Source of the DNA: Notospermus geniculatus
Lineage: Eukaryota > Nemertea > Pilidiophora > Heteronemertea > Lineidae
Length of the DNA: 64,000 nucleotides
Direction: 5' to 3'
Assembly (NCBI GenBank): GCA_002633025.1
Contig: NMRB01000100.1
Span: 46,390-110,389, forward strand
A model generated the notes under the pieces. The model was not told the DNA's origin and did no database searches. It saw only the letters and a program-made list of their open reading frames with translations. This document shows positions 23,901-34,200 of the stretch, piece after piece. Position 1 is the first letter of the stretch. Each line of letters begins with the position of its first letter. The translations under genes were made by a program, and so were the position numbers.

Positions 23901-24907
23901 GGATTAAAATTACAGAATTTAGGGGAAAACTACTGAACATTAAGTTTTTGGGCAGAACTTCTGTTAGAACATTGAAGTAGTTGTAGAATTACTAACAGGT
24001 TGCTGTTAGGTTACAGTAAAAGGGTGGTAACAGTATCTGTAATATTACAGTTTTTTTTTACAGTGCAGGAAACAACTTCCTCACTTCACCGTCGCAAACG
24101 ATACCGGTATTTGATCACTCGTCGCTTACTATAGGCCACTTTGATCGGGCGTTTCCTCTACATTGGTTCACTGAGGTATAGCCTATTTCCAGTATGGGAG
24201 CTCCAGGAGTCAGCAATACTTGGCGTTTTTTCTTTTCTCTTGATGGCTTGGGTCACTTCTCTAAATCACTAAATCTAAATCACTAGTCTCTAAATCATAA
24301 TTCATATTCACTATCGATTCCTTAGTGTAATGCTCGACTGCTGATTGGAGTCACGGTTCTGATGAATAAGCGGTATTACCATTAATAACATTCCTGCAAT
24401 TACTGCGGGGTTTACATTGCGAGGATATTCCTTTGTGGTGACGATGAGGAATTCTCTGTTATTGATTTTGAAGTGGAACTATCGAGTAACCATCGCGCCG
24501 GAACAAGGAAGGAACTTACCGTCCAGCTTTGGCTGTCAGAGATGCGCAGGGGAAACATCGACACCGGTCATCTCTGAGGTTCCGGGGTCGGTCCCGCGCT
24601 CATGGAGAGAGAGAGCGCCCGCCCGCACACTTAACAGTGCAGGTTTTCCTGGCACTCCGGTTTCCTCCTGCTGCGCATTAATTCGTCCAGTGTGTCTTAT
24701 AGAGAGCTATTCGGCCCTCAGTTCACGATTCAATATTTAGAAAAAAAACTTACCAGCTTTTGGATACGTGACAATGAAGACGTCATCGTCACGTGGTTCA
24801 AATTCCTTAACTGCATCCAAAATGTCCGGGGGTGAGTAGCAGAAGAAGAGGACCCCCTCGTAGACATGTTCCCCAGGCAGGACGTGACTGAATCTTTTAC
24901 CCGACAT
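20986..24907 (-). CDS. cytosolic sulfotransferase (SULT family), intact copy
   Basis: Exons in minus-strand order: 24754-24907, 22297-22523, 21857-21986, 21593-21687, 21244-21418, 20986-21098. All have GT-AG borders and continuous phase, and together encode 297 residues, the usual SULT length. It should transfer sulfate from PAPS to a hydroxyl or amine on a small molecule in the cytosol; the substrate cannot be read from sequence. The PAPS loop reads YPKAGTTWLQ (residues 49-58, with Ala where Ser is usual). The catalytic His is at about 111 in KTHLP. The 3'-phosphate residues Arg133 and Ser141 lie in [13 protein letters not shown]. The RKGQVGDWK loop is at about 260-268, followed by the dimer motif KxxxTVxxxE. 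The last acceptor was chosen because it restores RKGxxGDWK. The start codon sits one base after an acceptor (TTCTTTACAG), so a noncoding leader exon lies upstream. Intron 1 holds a 1.4-kb element. Confidence 0.92.
22667..24065. mobile_element. 1.4-kb CACTG-ended nonautonomous DNA element (EnSpm/CACTA-like)
   Basis: It starts CACTGTAAAAA and ends with the inverse TTTTTACAGTG, flanked on both sides by a duplicated CA. Unit 1 shows the empty site (AAGGACCAGGAAAC near 11776), which defines both ends. Subterminal regions are full of CTGTAA/TTACAG motifs, and a 28-base inverted repeat links about 22695 and 22927 (core ACTGGCAGCAGCAGTTACCA). The centre (23480-23720) is a degenerate GC-rich GGGCCAG/TTGGCC run. 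No transposase frame is seen. CACTG ends with a 2-3 bp duplication fit animal EnSpm elements; the family call is inference. Confidence 0.72.
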
Positions 24908-24927
24908 TCTGTAAAGAAAACGCAAAG

Positions 24928-27900
24928 CCAAAGTAAAGTAGACGTCAGCAAGTTTGATGCCAGTGTCAATCTTAGTTACGTCATCCCTGCATCACCTTCC
25001 TCGTTTCTAAGATACTGCATCACCTCCCCATCGTCTCTTTCATTAGACTCGCTTGTTACCGTCACCCGAGTTACCACCTTCTCGCGTTGACATCCGGGCT
25101 TTTCTTGTCACTGCAACACCCATTAGACATGTCAGATCGAAATCTATGAAAGGTGTGCTAATTGGCGTATGACAGTTGGTAAAATTGCACTGTTTTCTCT
25201 CTGGCTAAAGCTAACATCTTGTTGCCAGGGACTCTGTTCTTTAGCTTTGTCGTTTGGTCAACTGACGGCGGTGCAATCCGTTTGGACAAAGCAAGCTCGC
25301 AACGATTGGCTGACCAGGAGCTAATTCCGCGACCCACAGATTATAGCAGCCCTGATTGGTCAATTAACAACTCGTCACTGATGATTGGTCCTTGACGCAC
25401 CCGTCTCGCTGCGGTAAATCAGAGACTGATTGGTCAAATGGAGATAAGTTTTGCTTCTGAGCGCTTACAGTTTCTGACTCCGTAGTTTTTGAAACGAGCT
25501 CAACAAAAAATGCAATCCTTAGATTCGGCAGTTTATGTGTCAATGTAGAATGTTACCACAGTCTTTGTTCATCCAGAACTAGTCCAGAGGAATGTTTCCA
25601 ACGTACCGAGTCGGGCAGAATTCCGGTGTAGCGACAGAGGCTGCCTCAATGAAAGCATCTCATTAAGAATAGCGCCAGGTGAACTTCCGAAAGGGTTGCC
25701 TCGTACTGTAGCGTCATTTATTTCACCAATACTTCGTTGGTTCGGTACCTGTGTGATGATTTTCTTTCATTTTGTATATGGCAAGGGTTCGCTAATGTCT
25801 GATATTGAAGGAGCACGCTTCGGTAAGCAATTCCCGGAGATGAAATATCTGCAAATGATTTGTATTCATCTTCGTGTTCATCTTGTTTGAGTGCATGCGT
25901 GTGCTGATCAGGTTACACCGCAAGAACACGTTGGAAACGGATAGAACTCAAGACTAAACCCTTTCAATGCCAGTGGCAATTTCATTAAAACTTAAAAGTG
26001 CCAAATACACAAATCTTACAGAAACGTTTTCACATTGGTATTCATCAGAGAGCACTCGCCCTGGGAACTTTCCAAGTCATGAAGTGACAGTTTTTTTTCA
26101 GGTGTCTTTCAAGCCTTTTTGCTTTTATTCATTTCCGGCAAAATTGGCCGTACTGCCTTAGTTGCAATGATCGAGAAAATTTGGAATTCGATGATCTGTG
26201 TCATGCGGGTGGATGTTAATAGCCCTTAATTTAGCAAAGAAAACGTGATAAATGGATAATTAAAAGCGACGAATGGTATTGCTGCAGTATATATTTGGCC
26301 ACACTTACTGGCCTATTTACACATTTTCCATCTACATGTATACTCTGCCACCATTTTTGCAACGTGCATTTTCATATGCACAGTTTGCACAACACACCGA
26401 TGATATTGAGAGTGGAACTGTATCAAAAATAATCATCTATTTTCCATCAACCTATCAGCCAATTTCAAATGCCCCTTGTATACATTGAAGTCCCGTGATA
26501 CTTCAGCTTATTTCAAACCGAAAATTCCCGTTTGATGGATCAGCAGCACGATAATCGAAAGTGATTTCTCATGTAATATGAATTAAATAATCAGAAATTG
26601 CCATATCTATTACTTGCTGATAATGGAACTTTAAATCCGATACTGTCACTGTCAAGTCAGAAATCTATAACTGGAGTATGGTCGTATGATTCTTGCTCAA
26701 ATACAGTGTAATCTTTTCGTGCCTCATAATTCAATCATCTTTGGTTGTTGGATACAAGTTGGTGTTGACATTAGTTGATGGTGAAGTGAAAACGATACAT
26801 ATGATGATTCAAAAAGGTAGGCCTAGTAATCCTAACTGTGCATGTGTTTTTCAGCATTGCTAAGTCGAACGGATGCTGGGAGCTCTGGTAGTGGACACGT
26901 CCGGACCAAAGTACCAAATGCAGTATATTAGCTATCAAAGGCCATTCTAGCGATATCTAAAACGAATGTGAACTTATTGCTGTCAGGACGCCATGCAACA
27001 TGAAAGTTCGAATGTCTTAGGCACAAATGTTACCCTTGGACTTTTGCAACAAAAATCGGAATCGTTTTTGGGAAAAAGAGATATCACACTCACCTGTTCC
27101 TAGCCTTGCTCCAAGATCAGTTGTCGATGACAACAATCTGTCGTCTGCCCGTATCCATAGCCTCGTTATCGTATCAATCACTGATCCAATCAAAACATCA
27201 CAAAGTGCGTGCCTCTATGAGCTGTTATGAAATCCATTAACGGTAGTGTCAGCAACATTGACTCTTGTATCAATCACTGATAGATCGGTGTGTATCATTT
27301 TCATGGTGAAATCCGTCCATCTCATTCACGTCCAGCTGCGCTAAATCGAAATTGACAGCTCAAATCCGAATTAATGGGTTGCGGTACCTTGCTTTGCAGT
27401 CCAACAATCCGAAGGACAACACTTCTATGAAACGTCAAAAGATAGGTCCTCTTCTTGCTCAGACATAATCGGCCGATGCTCAGACATAATCAGAATTTAG
27501 GGTTTCACTTTACTTCCCTTTCGCCATCGCAGCAGTGGGTGCACATCCATTGACTACAGGAGTGGAAGACAAAGCGAAGTAAGGCCTTGGTCCAGCGGTA
27601 CAGTCGGGGATTCTTTTGGCCAATTTTTCTGCAAAGAACACCAACCGCAGGCCATCAAAGGCGATCCATGGACCGAAATTGGCGCTAAAATATAGGCCTA
27701 GATCATCGTCCTTCACTGCAACGTTTGAACCGCACATAGAGAAATTGAGGGCCAAATTCATAAAGGGTGGTTAAGCTTAGAAAACGTTCAACTCTGATTA
27801 TGCAGCGGCAGGACAGGCAGATGAGTTTCTGTACTAGGCTACATTGGCCCTGCCACAGAGTAACCTATGTTTAAACGCGGTTTAAGTTAAAACACCTTTT

Positions 27901-28300
27901 ATGAAAGAAATGGCCCATGGTCTCAATAAATTTGGAATTTAGTTTCATTCACTAACGTTACGAACGATCAGAAATCTCAGTGTTTTTCTCCACCAACCTT
28001 ACGGTGCCTACAGCAATAGCGGCAAGCCACATGCATCTGACACCGAAAGCTTCTCTCAATCTCTGCTACCTCGTTGAGATACTTGAAGGGCCTCCGAGCA
28101 ATTACCAGTTTAATGGCGAGAGAGGAATGAAGAGGTTGGCCAACTTTTAGGGCATCGTGACTGAAAGGATGGGCGAAAACGTTTTGTTACGGTCAATATT
28201 GTTCTGTAAGCGTATCCGATTGCAATGATGGTCCGAAATATCTTATCTGCACTATCTTGGCTTCCTTGAGATAGGTTTGTGCAACGACGATACGAGTTTT
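24928..28300. other. intergenic region upstream of the sulfotransferase
   Basis: This is single-copy-looking, moderately AT-rich sequence. It should hold the leader exon and promoter of the intact sulfotransferase (CCAAT cluster at 25305-25433). The open frames here are short. One at 27510-27720 on the minus strand has protein-like composition and follows an AG acceptor-like site, but I recognise no family and do not call it a gene. Confidence 0.45.
25305..25433 (-). promoter_or_regulatory. cluster of four CCAAT boxes, probable sulfotransferase promoter
   Basis: ATTGG (CCAAT on the minus strand) occurs at 25305, 25355, 25384 and 25429, three of them in the context TGATTGGTC. Spacings are 50, 29 and 45 bases. 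The cluster lies 0.4-0.5 kb upstream of the first coding exon of the minus-strand sulfotransferase, where its leader exon is expected. Clustered CCAAT boxes bind NF-Y in many TATA-less animal promoters. The assignment to this gene rests on position only. Confidence 0.5.
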
Positions 28301-28363
28301 TTTGGCAATGTTATGATTCGAAGTATTTCAGTCGACTGGACATTATATAGAAAAAAAACGTAC

Positions 28364-28481
28364 CTCGGCGCAATCTCCAACGCACAACGTGGTCAGACGG
28401 TTTCATTATAAAATGCGGAACGACACAGCACTGCGGAGGAGTTTGACCGCGACAGGGCAATGATGGCGGCACGGCGGCCAT
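28364..28481 (-). CDS. possible first coding exon, unidentified gene
   Basis: On the minus strand, ATGGCGGCC opens a 39-codon frame (MAAVPPSLPCRGQTPP at the start) that ends at a good donor, GAG/GTACGT, in phase 1. Codon choice and the GC-rich start resemble a genuine 5' exon. I could not find a convincing partner exon downstream (below 28300) and recognise no family. It could equally be a chance frame. Confidence 0.25.
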
Positions 28482-30339
28482 CTTAAAAAACGCGAAAATG
28501 TAGCTTTGGACACTTTGTTTCATCGTTTGATCGCTGATATCTAATCCATTTCGGTATCGCAAGCTAACAATTCCCATTGGAGTGACTTTTTTGTCTGCGT
28601 ATTTCATTGCTATCGATTTTCTCCTACAATAATTTGGTATCCATTGACTTCTCGGCACAAGCAGGAAATGGTAGTGACGTGAACATGAGAACCCTCTGAT
28701 GAGAGGAACATAATAGAAACATACAAGGTGACGGCCTAATGGACGTGCCTGGAAGAAATCGATAAAGCCAAATGGTTTGGAGGTAAATCGAACGTGACTT
28801 CAAAAACTTAGAACGGTATGGCTTCTTCTTTGACGGAATTCATTTGTGGGGAGGTTGTCCGATTTTGAAATCGGCGTTTTACGAATCATCTACTTCTGTC
28901 ACCAGTCCTCAGCCTCTGAGCTATGCAGGAGCAGATCTTTCAAGAGATTTTATCGATTGCCTACTCTGGGACGGCATGTTGGGCTAAAAAGAACCTTCGA
29001 ACTTGGTATGAAGGTACGTCAACGTAACTTGTTTCCAGAACATCTCCGGAAACGCCCAAGGCATTGCTTGGCGCTGGAATTGCCGTCGGAACCTGTGGTC
29101 GACCACGTGAGCGGCGCTTTCAGTGGAAATGGAAAATAGACATCATTTTTTCTGTAAACATCGTATGAAAAATAAAATATTATTTAAGGTAAAATCCTTG
29201 GTGTAATGCTTTCGCAGTGACAGGACTCCAGTCCTATAGTTCGTTCAGTGCTCCAAACACCATGACTAGCCAACAAATTTCAATATTTTTTTCATTTCTC
29301 TGTTGACCCTCCCCCCGCGCCTCCCAAAAAAACCAGTGATACAGAAAAGGGACTAACAACCATTCCAACTGTCCTATGTAGGCCTACCGCATGAAAGTGT
29401 TTTTTCATTCCTGTTTCTTCATTTTCAACAAAAAGACACCAATATTGTATTTTCGAAAATTATTCTATGAAGCTTGTGAATCTTGGCAATTACACTCCTC
29501 CCCTTAGTGAAAAATTAATACTTCATTGGCTTCAAGTATTTTTGGAAACGATCCCTTATTCTTTACCCCTGCGCAGACATGCTTTGCAGTGCTGCCATCT
29601 AAAGTACTGGAATTGAACTGCATGATGCCAATGCCATTTGACAAACTACAGCGTGTTTTCTCTAAACCCATTCTCACGCACGCGCACTTCAATGAAAACA
29701 CGTTTTACGACACCAAGAATCGCTTTACCATGTTTACGTGAGGAAGCGAGGGTTTCAAAATTGTGTGGATCGATTTTCGGTGTTTATTTCAACATTTTGC
29801 CTCGAATGCTATCCTCAATGAAGCCTGATCGTCGATTATTTCATTGCTGATGTAAGTAAGGTTGCCGATATCCATGTGATGACGAATGCCAAACGTTTTT
29901 GGAGTCAGCAGTTAGCCCTAGGGCAGGCCTACAGTTCATGAGTTTTCATGCTGATATTGCGGTGCATGCAATGCATCGCATATGCATGTCGTGTGAGGGG
30001 CCTATGCATGGTATGTGCATCAAGTGCATCATCATTTTTGTTATGCACCACACTGCACAAGAATGAATGACATACACTTCATAATCAAATCGCCCATACA
30101 CTTCACGTCCTGTTGACGTTGCTGTAGGCCTAGGCCTAGGCCTATTGTTTGTAATGTAGGCCCTAGGTTGTTGGAATGGTTGGCAAAGCCCGTTCGGGTT
30201 ACGCGCGTGGCGTGGCTGAACTGAACTGTCAGTGTCACTGTCATGACTGACCAGCTGCTGACTCTCTCTCGAGTCTCGTCATCCTCATTCAATCATTGCG
30301 CGCGCGTCTTTAGCTTAGACAAGAGACAGACTAGGCCTA

Positions 30340-30445
30340 GGCCTCCTAAGTATAAGCAAAATCTCCTCTCCTCACTATTCACTCCTCACTCTTCTCCTCT
30401 CTTCACTCGTCACTCCTCTCCTCAATCTGAACCCTCTCACTTTGC
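30340..30445. repeat. pyrimidine-rich CTC/ACT low-complexity tract
   Basis: The plus strand is a run of CTCCTCTC, CACTCCTCAC and similar words with almost no G, degenerate rather than a clean microsatellite. A second short run of CCTATCCCATCCTATCC lies near 30465 and again near 30552. Confidence 0.7.
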
Positions 30446-30520
30446 TTATACTCTCCTATCCTAGCTATCCTATCCCATCGTCATCGATATCATAAAAAGA
30501 GCACAAAAACGACACACAGT

Positions 30521-30551
30521 ATACAATAAATCGGAATCCGATTTATTGTAT
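30521..30551. repeat. perfect 31-base palindrome
   Basis: ATACAATAAATCGGA and its exact reverse complement flank a single central A. It sits between two CCTATCC runs. It could form a cruciform or hairpin or be a binding site for a dimeric factor. It is not followed by a T-run and does not look like a MITE, because no element-like sequence surrounds it. Confidence 0.85.
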
Positions 30552-30698
30552 CCTATCCCATCCTATCCTATCCCCAAACCATATCGACAAGTCAATTGAC
30601 ACTGTGAGTGTGGTAGAGATACTAATTAATGGGGAGGGCGTACAACTTTATAACCCGACTCCAACAGGTCGGCGCTGCGAGCGATGTGACCGCGGTGG

Positions 30699-30715
30699 TG
30701 ACGTCATTGACGTCA
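30699..30715. promoter_or_regulatory. twin CRE sites (TGACGTCA x2)
   Basis: Two full CREB/ATF palindromes, TGACGTCA at 30699-30706 and 30708-30715, are one base apart. A further TTGACGTTG follows at 30722. The local sequence is GC-rich (GACCGCGGTGGTG just before). This is promoter-like, but no transcript can be attached: the nearest recognised gene start is CEP63, 5 kb to the right. Confidence 0.5.
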
Positions 30716-30898
30716 TTTCAGTTGACGTTGCAATGTATCATGAAAAAATGACCTGATGATTTTTCTACAGAAATAATGAGACAAAACGTTTGCTTTCATT
30801 GGTATCCTATTTCTTTGTTTGAAAGAGAAAAGCAATGAAATTTGAAAAAAACATGAGGTAAGTTTTATTGTCGGCCATCCAAAATAAACGGATTATTT

Positions 30899-31285
30899 TC
30901 ATCCCAGAAATAAATTGAAATTTAATGTTAGAAAAAATGAATTTCGGTCACAATGCTCGCAGCGACACTGTGTGGGGTAGTAAGGTGTCCTCCTCGACAT
31001 TGACTTGGCTTTTAAGACATTGTCTTCTAATGTCAGTAAAATGTTCTTGGTTGTTTCCAGTAAGACTTTGCTATTGTAAAGTGACATAGCCAAGGTAGGA
31101 TCAAGTAAGTGGCTGTGTCTGCTTTTATGGTTTGTTTTGTCCCTTGAGCAATCATGGCATGTGGATTTTTTCCCCATTTTATATCGTAATATTTTGGCAA
31201 TCCAGTGCACTCCAATGGTCAGAGAAGAAAGGTGGAAGTGGGATGATAAAGCGACGAGACGTGATTCAGATTGGAGTAGAAACAT
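30899..31285 (-). CDS. unidentified open frame, possible terminal exon
   Basis: A 128-codon minus-strand frame with protein-like composition in its second half (MSLYNSKVLLETTKNILLT, then QCRCEHCD). An acceptor-like site (TTCTTCTCTGACCATTGGAG) lies inside it, so the real exon, if any, may be only 30899 to about 31208. I recognise no family and no upstream exon. Confidence 0.2.
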   Translation of the reverse strand: MFLLQSESRLVALSSHFHLSSLTIGVHWIAKILRYKMGKKSTCHDCSRDKTNHKSRHSHLLDPTLAMSLYNSKVLLETTKNILLTLEDNVLKAKSMSRRTPYYPTQCRCEHCDRNSFFLTLNFNLFLG

Positions 31286-31289
31286 ATCA

Positions 31290-34200
31290 AGTATATATCA
31301 TATGATTACTTAAACACTCAGTGAGTCTATGCCCAAATTATGCTGTAGGCATCTGAATGGATTTGGATGAAATTTAAAAAAATGTGTGAGTTCCAAGTAG
31401 CCTACATGTACTCAATGACTCTAATTGGGTTTTTATTGAATGGCAATTCTGTCATCCTTTGCTTACAGATTTGCAGTAAGTGTAAACTAAAAGAAGGATT
31501 TCTATCTCGAAAACATTTTGAAAAAGCTTTAGATAGCTTGGACAGCTTAAAGCGATTGTGGAACTCTTAAGATGATCATGAAATATTAGGGAGCTTGTAA
31601 AGGTACCTTTTATGGGACTATTTCTTTTTTGTCCTTCAAGTTCATAAATCCTGTTTTAAATTGCTGCCAGGCCTACTTTACCTTTCCACCTTTATTTTGC
31701 CTCGCAGGTTCTAGAGCATGGTTTCAGCCAGCTCTGCTAGTTTTACCAATAACACTGTAAAAACTCTGAAAAGGCAGACTGGCATGTTTTGGAATCTACT
31801 GAGCACAGATAGCTGGTATACACCAAGTTGCAATCGTGCTGCTTGGCCTCTTTCAGTTTCATGTCCTGTATGGATTATTCAGTTTCCAAGAGGTTGACAA
31901 TGGAGTTTCTCAAGCATATCATCATCCATTCATAATCCATCATCCCTGACTACAAAGTCAGCCCAGTTTCCAATTTAGTACAATGGCAGCAGGGGATGAA
32001 CCATACTTCAGTTGAACATTCACTGCTATTCTTGTTGACTTGTTGCTAACCCCAAGGCTCCAGCATGGTCATGTTGCCCTAAGTGGCAAAGTGGCAAATA
32101 ATGTATGGGTAAATGACCAAGATATCTCATTCTAAACTTAACTCCTGGAATGCCAATTTCATTACATCGGAGAGCATTGAATGAAAGTTGATGTTAAATT
32201 GAGTTACCATCTGCTCTTCTGCACTGCTGATAACTGACTACCTGCCAGCTGCCTGCATCCAGAGATGCAGGTCCCCTGGATGCAGGTCACCTTACTCTAT
32301 TGCCTCCCTTCTGAAAAGACATACATGTACGGCAGAGAAGTCTGAAAAAGACCCTGTTGCTGTTTTGACAGGATGGGAAGTACCGGTACGGTATTTGACA
32401 AGACTGATGTTAGCCTTCACTGGACTCTCATTTCTGCTCTAGCTTCTCGGATTCGGAATGAAAGTGTGCTGGGGTTTGAAAATTAATTAATGTTGGGTAA
32501 AAATCAAGGAGGGTGTTTTGCAAATGAATGAAGAGCTGCCGGTAAAACTGTCTTGTTTGCTACACCCAAACTGGCCGACCCGATCGTGACTATTGTTGTA
32601 TTCTTAGATTGGATTCTGTCACGGTTGCATGGTTCACTATGGTCCGCTCAGATGAAATATCGTTACCTTGGACTCGGGTTATAGAAGGAGCTGGACATTA
32701 TTGTATTTAAAAGTAACATATCAAAATAATGGGAGGCTTTCATGAAAGAGTGCACCCCTGGAAGATAATGTATCTCTTGCCTTTTTGTTTCCGAACACAG
32801 CCTCCTATTCTAAACTTGGTACATGTAATTTGTGTTACTGTTGGTTTCTGCTGGAGTTTGTGGAATGCCACTGTCGCGCTTTCTAACCCTAAAGGACTAT
32901 AAAGTAAAACTCAAGGCTTGTTGACTTGGAAAAATTGCCAGAATAGGACCACACACACTTGCCAATTGGTCACCAGAAAACCTGGGGAGAAAGTCAGCTG
33001 ACCACATCCTCCCACAGCAGGGCTTTTTACCTTGTTCCTCTTCATCCACTCGTACACTTTCATGACTTTGTGTGTGAATGTATGAAGAGGAACGAGACCG
33101 AAGCCCTGATATGGGAGGATGGATGACCAAGGGATGATGGCCTAGATAAAGGGCCATCCGTGATGGGTCATTGTCTGATAAGAGTACCCAGTACCAATTT
33201 GTCACCAGCCATCCGTGGACTGCCTTTTGTGTGGAGGCAGCATCTCTGTTCACTTTGGTCTGAACATGTTAACAATAGAGAGCTTTCGCTATTCCGTTCC
33301 GAGATTCGGTCCGCCGAGAACGATACTCGATCTCGTACCCGTTCTCGGAAACAAGAAAGTTCGTTTTCGCAATCCCGAACCGAGATATGACGTCAGTGAC
33401 GTCGTCACGTACATGGGCGCTGGCCTCGCCAACACTGACGTGACGCTGCGTTTGGCCTGCATGCAACATGTCAGCTGCAACGACAGTAGGCCTACCATTT
33501 TACACTGCAAAGCACGCACTGCTGACTGTTCTACCCCAAATCAAACGACTCAACAGCATGATCACCACGAGCCATGCACTTTTTTGCACATATTCAAACG
33601 GCAGGTAGTAGGCCTACCTGAATGGTATCCCAAACATTGGCCATTTTTGCTGTGAAGTGGGCGCTTTCGATCTCAGACTCCCCACCGAGAACCAAGCGCT
33701 GAACGCCGGAGATCTGATCGAGAACGGGAAAACACTACCCAAGCAATGATGAAGTCATACACAAAAATCGACCTGATTCCCGTTCTCGATCTCGGAATCG
33801 GGATAGCGAAAGCTCTCTATTCTCCTCCTGGTTGTCATCCTGGAAGTGGTCATCATGGTAAAGGGTTGCTGTGGCTTGGTGGAATCGAACATCAGGTGAC
33901 CGGCGTGGATGTTTCGCTGCACCACTCTTGACAGCCAGCCCCAAGAAAGTCCCGTCTCGGTGGTCAACGTGGAGAGCCCACTTCCTGCTCATCATCTCTC
34001 TATCCGACAACACGACATCTTACATTGTCCTCTACCACAATAATCAAGGAATGATTGAAAGTTTATCTAGCTTGCTCACAGCCTGCCACCATTGAGCATC
34101 TTATGATCAGCTTCTCAAATATTTGTAGATGTCGTAGACAGCAGTGGATCCTATTGTATCTCTTCTGAGTTTGAACTTCTTCAAACATGACGATGAGCTT

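Larger units (their letters stand above)
12629..24927. repeat. tandem segmental duplication, unit 2
   Basis: This is the second copy of the block at 2021-12619, in the same orientation, after a 9-base spacer at 12620-12628. It is 1.7 kb longer, mainly because of a 1.4-kb element (22667-24065), a SINE (15406-15699) and the retained sulfotransferase exon 2. It carries the intact sulfotransferase and the second receptor gene. Confidence 0.93.

Noticed and set aside
33215-33655. 146-residue plus-strand frame
   Set aside because: It lies largely inside the inverted-repeat element at 33274-33821, has no family similarity and no splice support.
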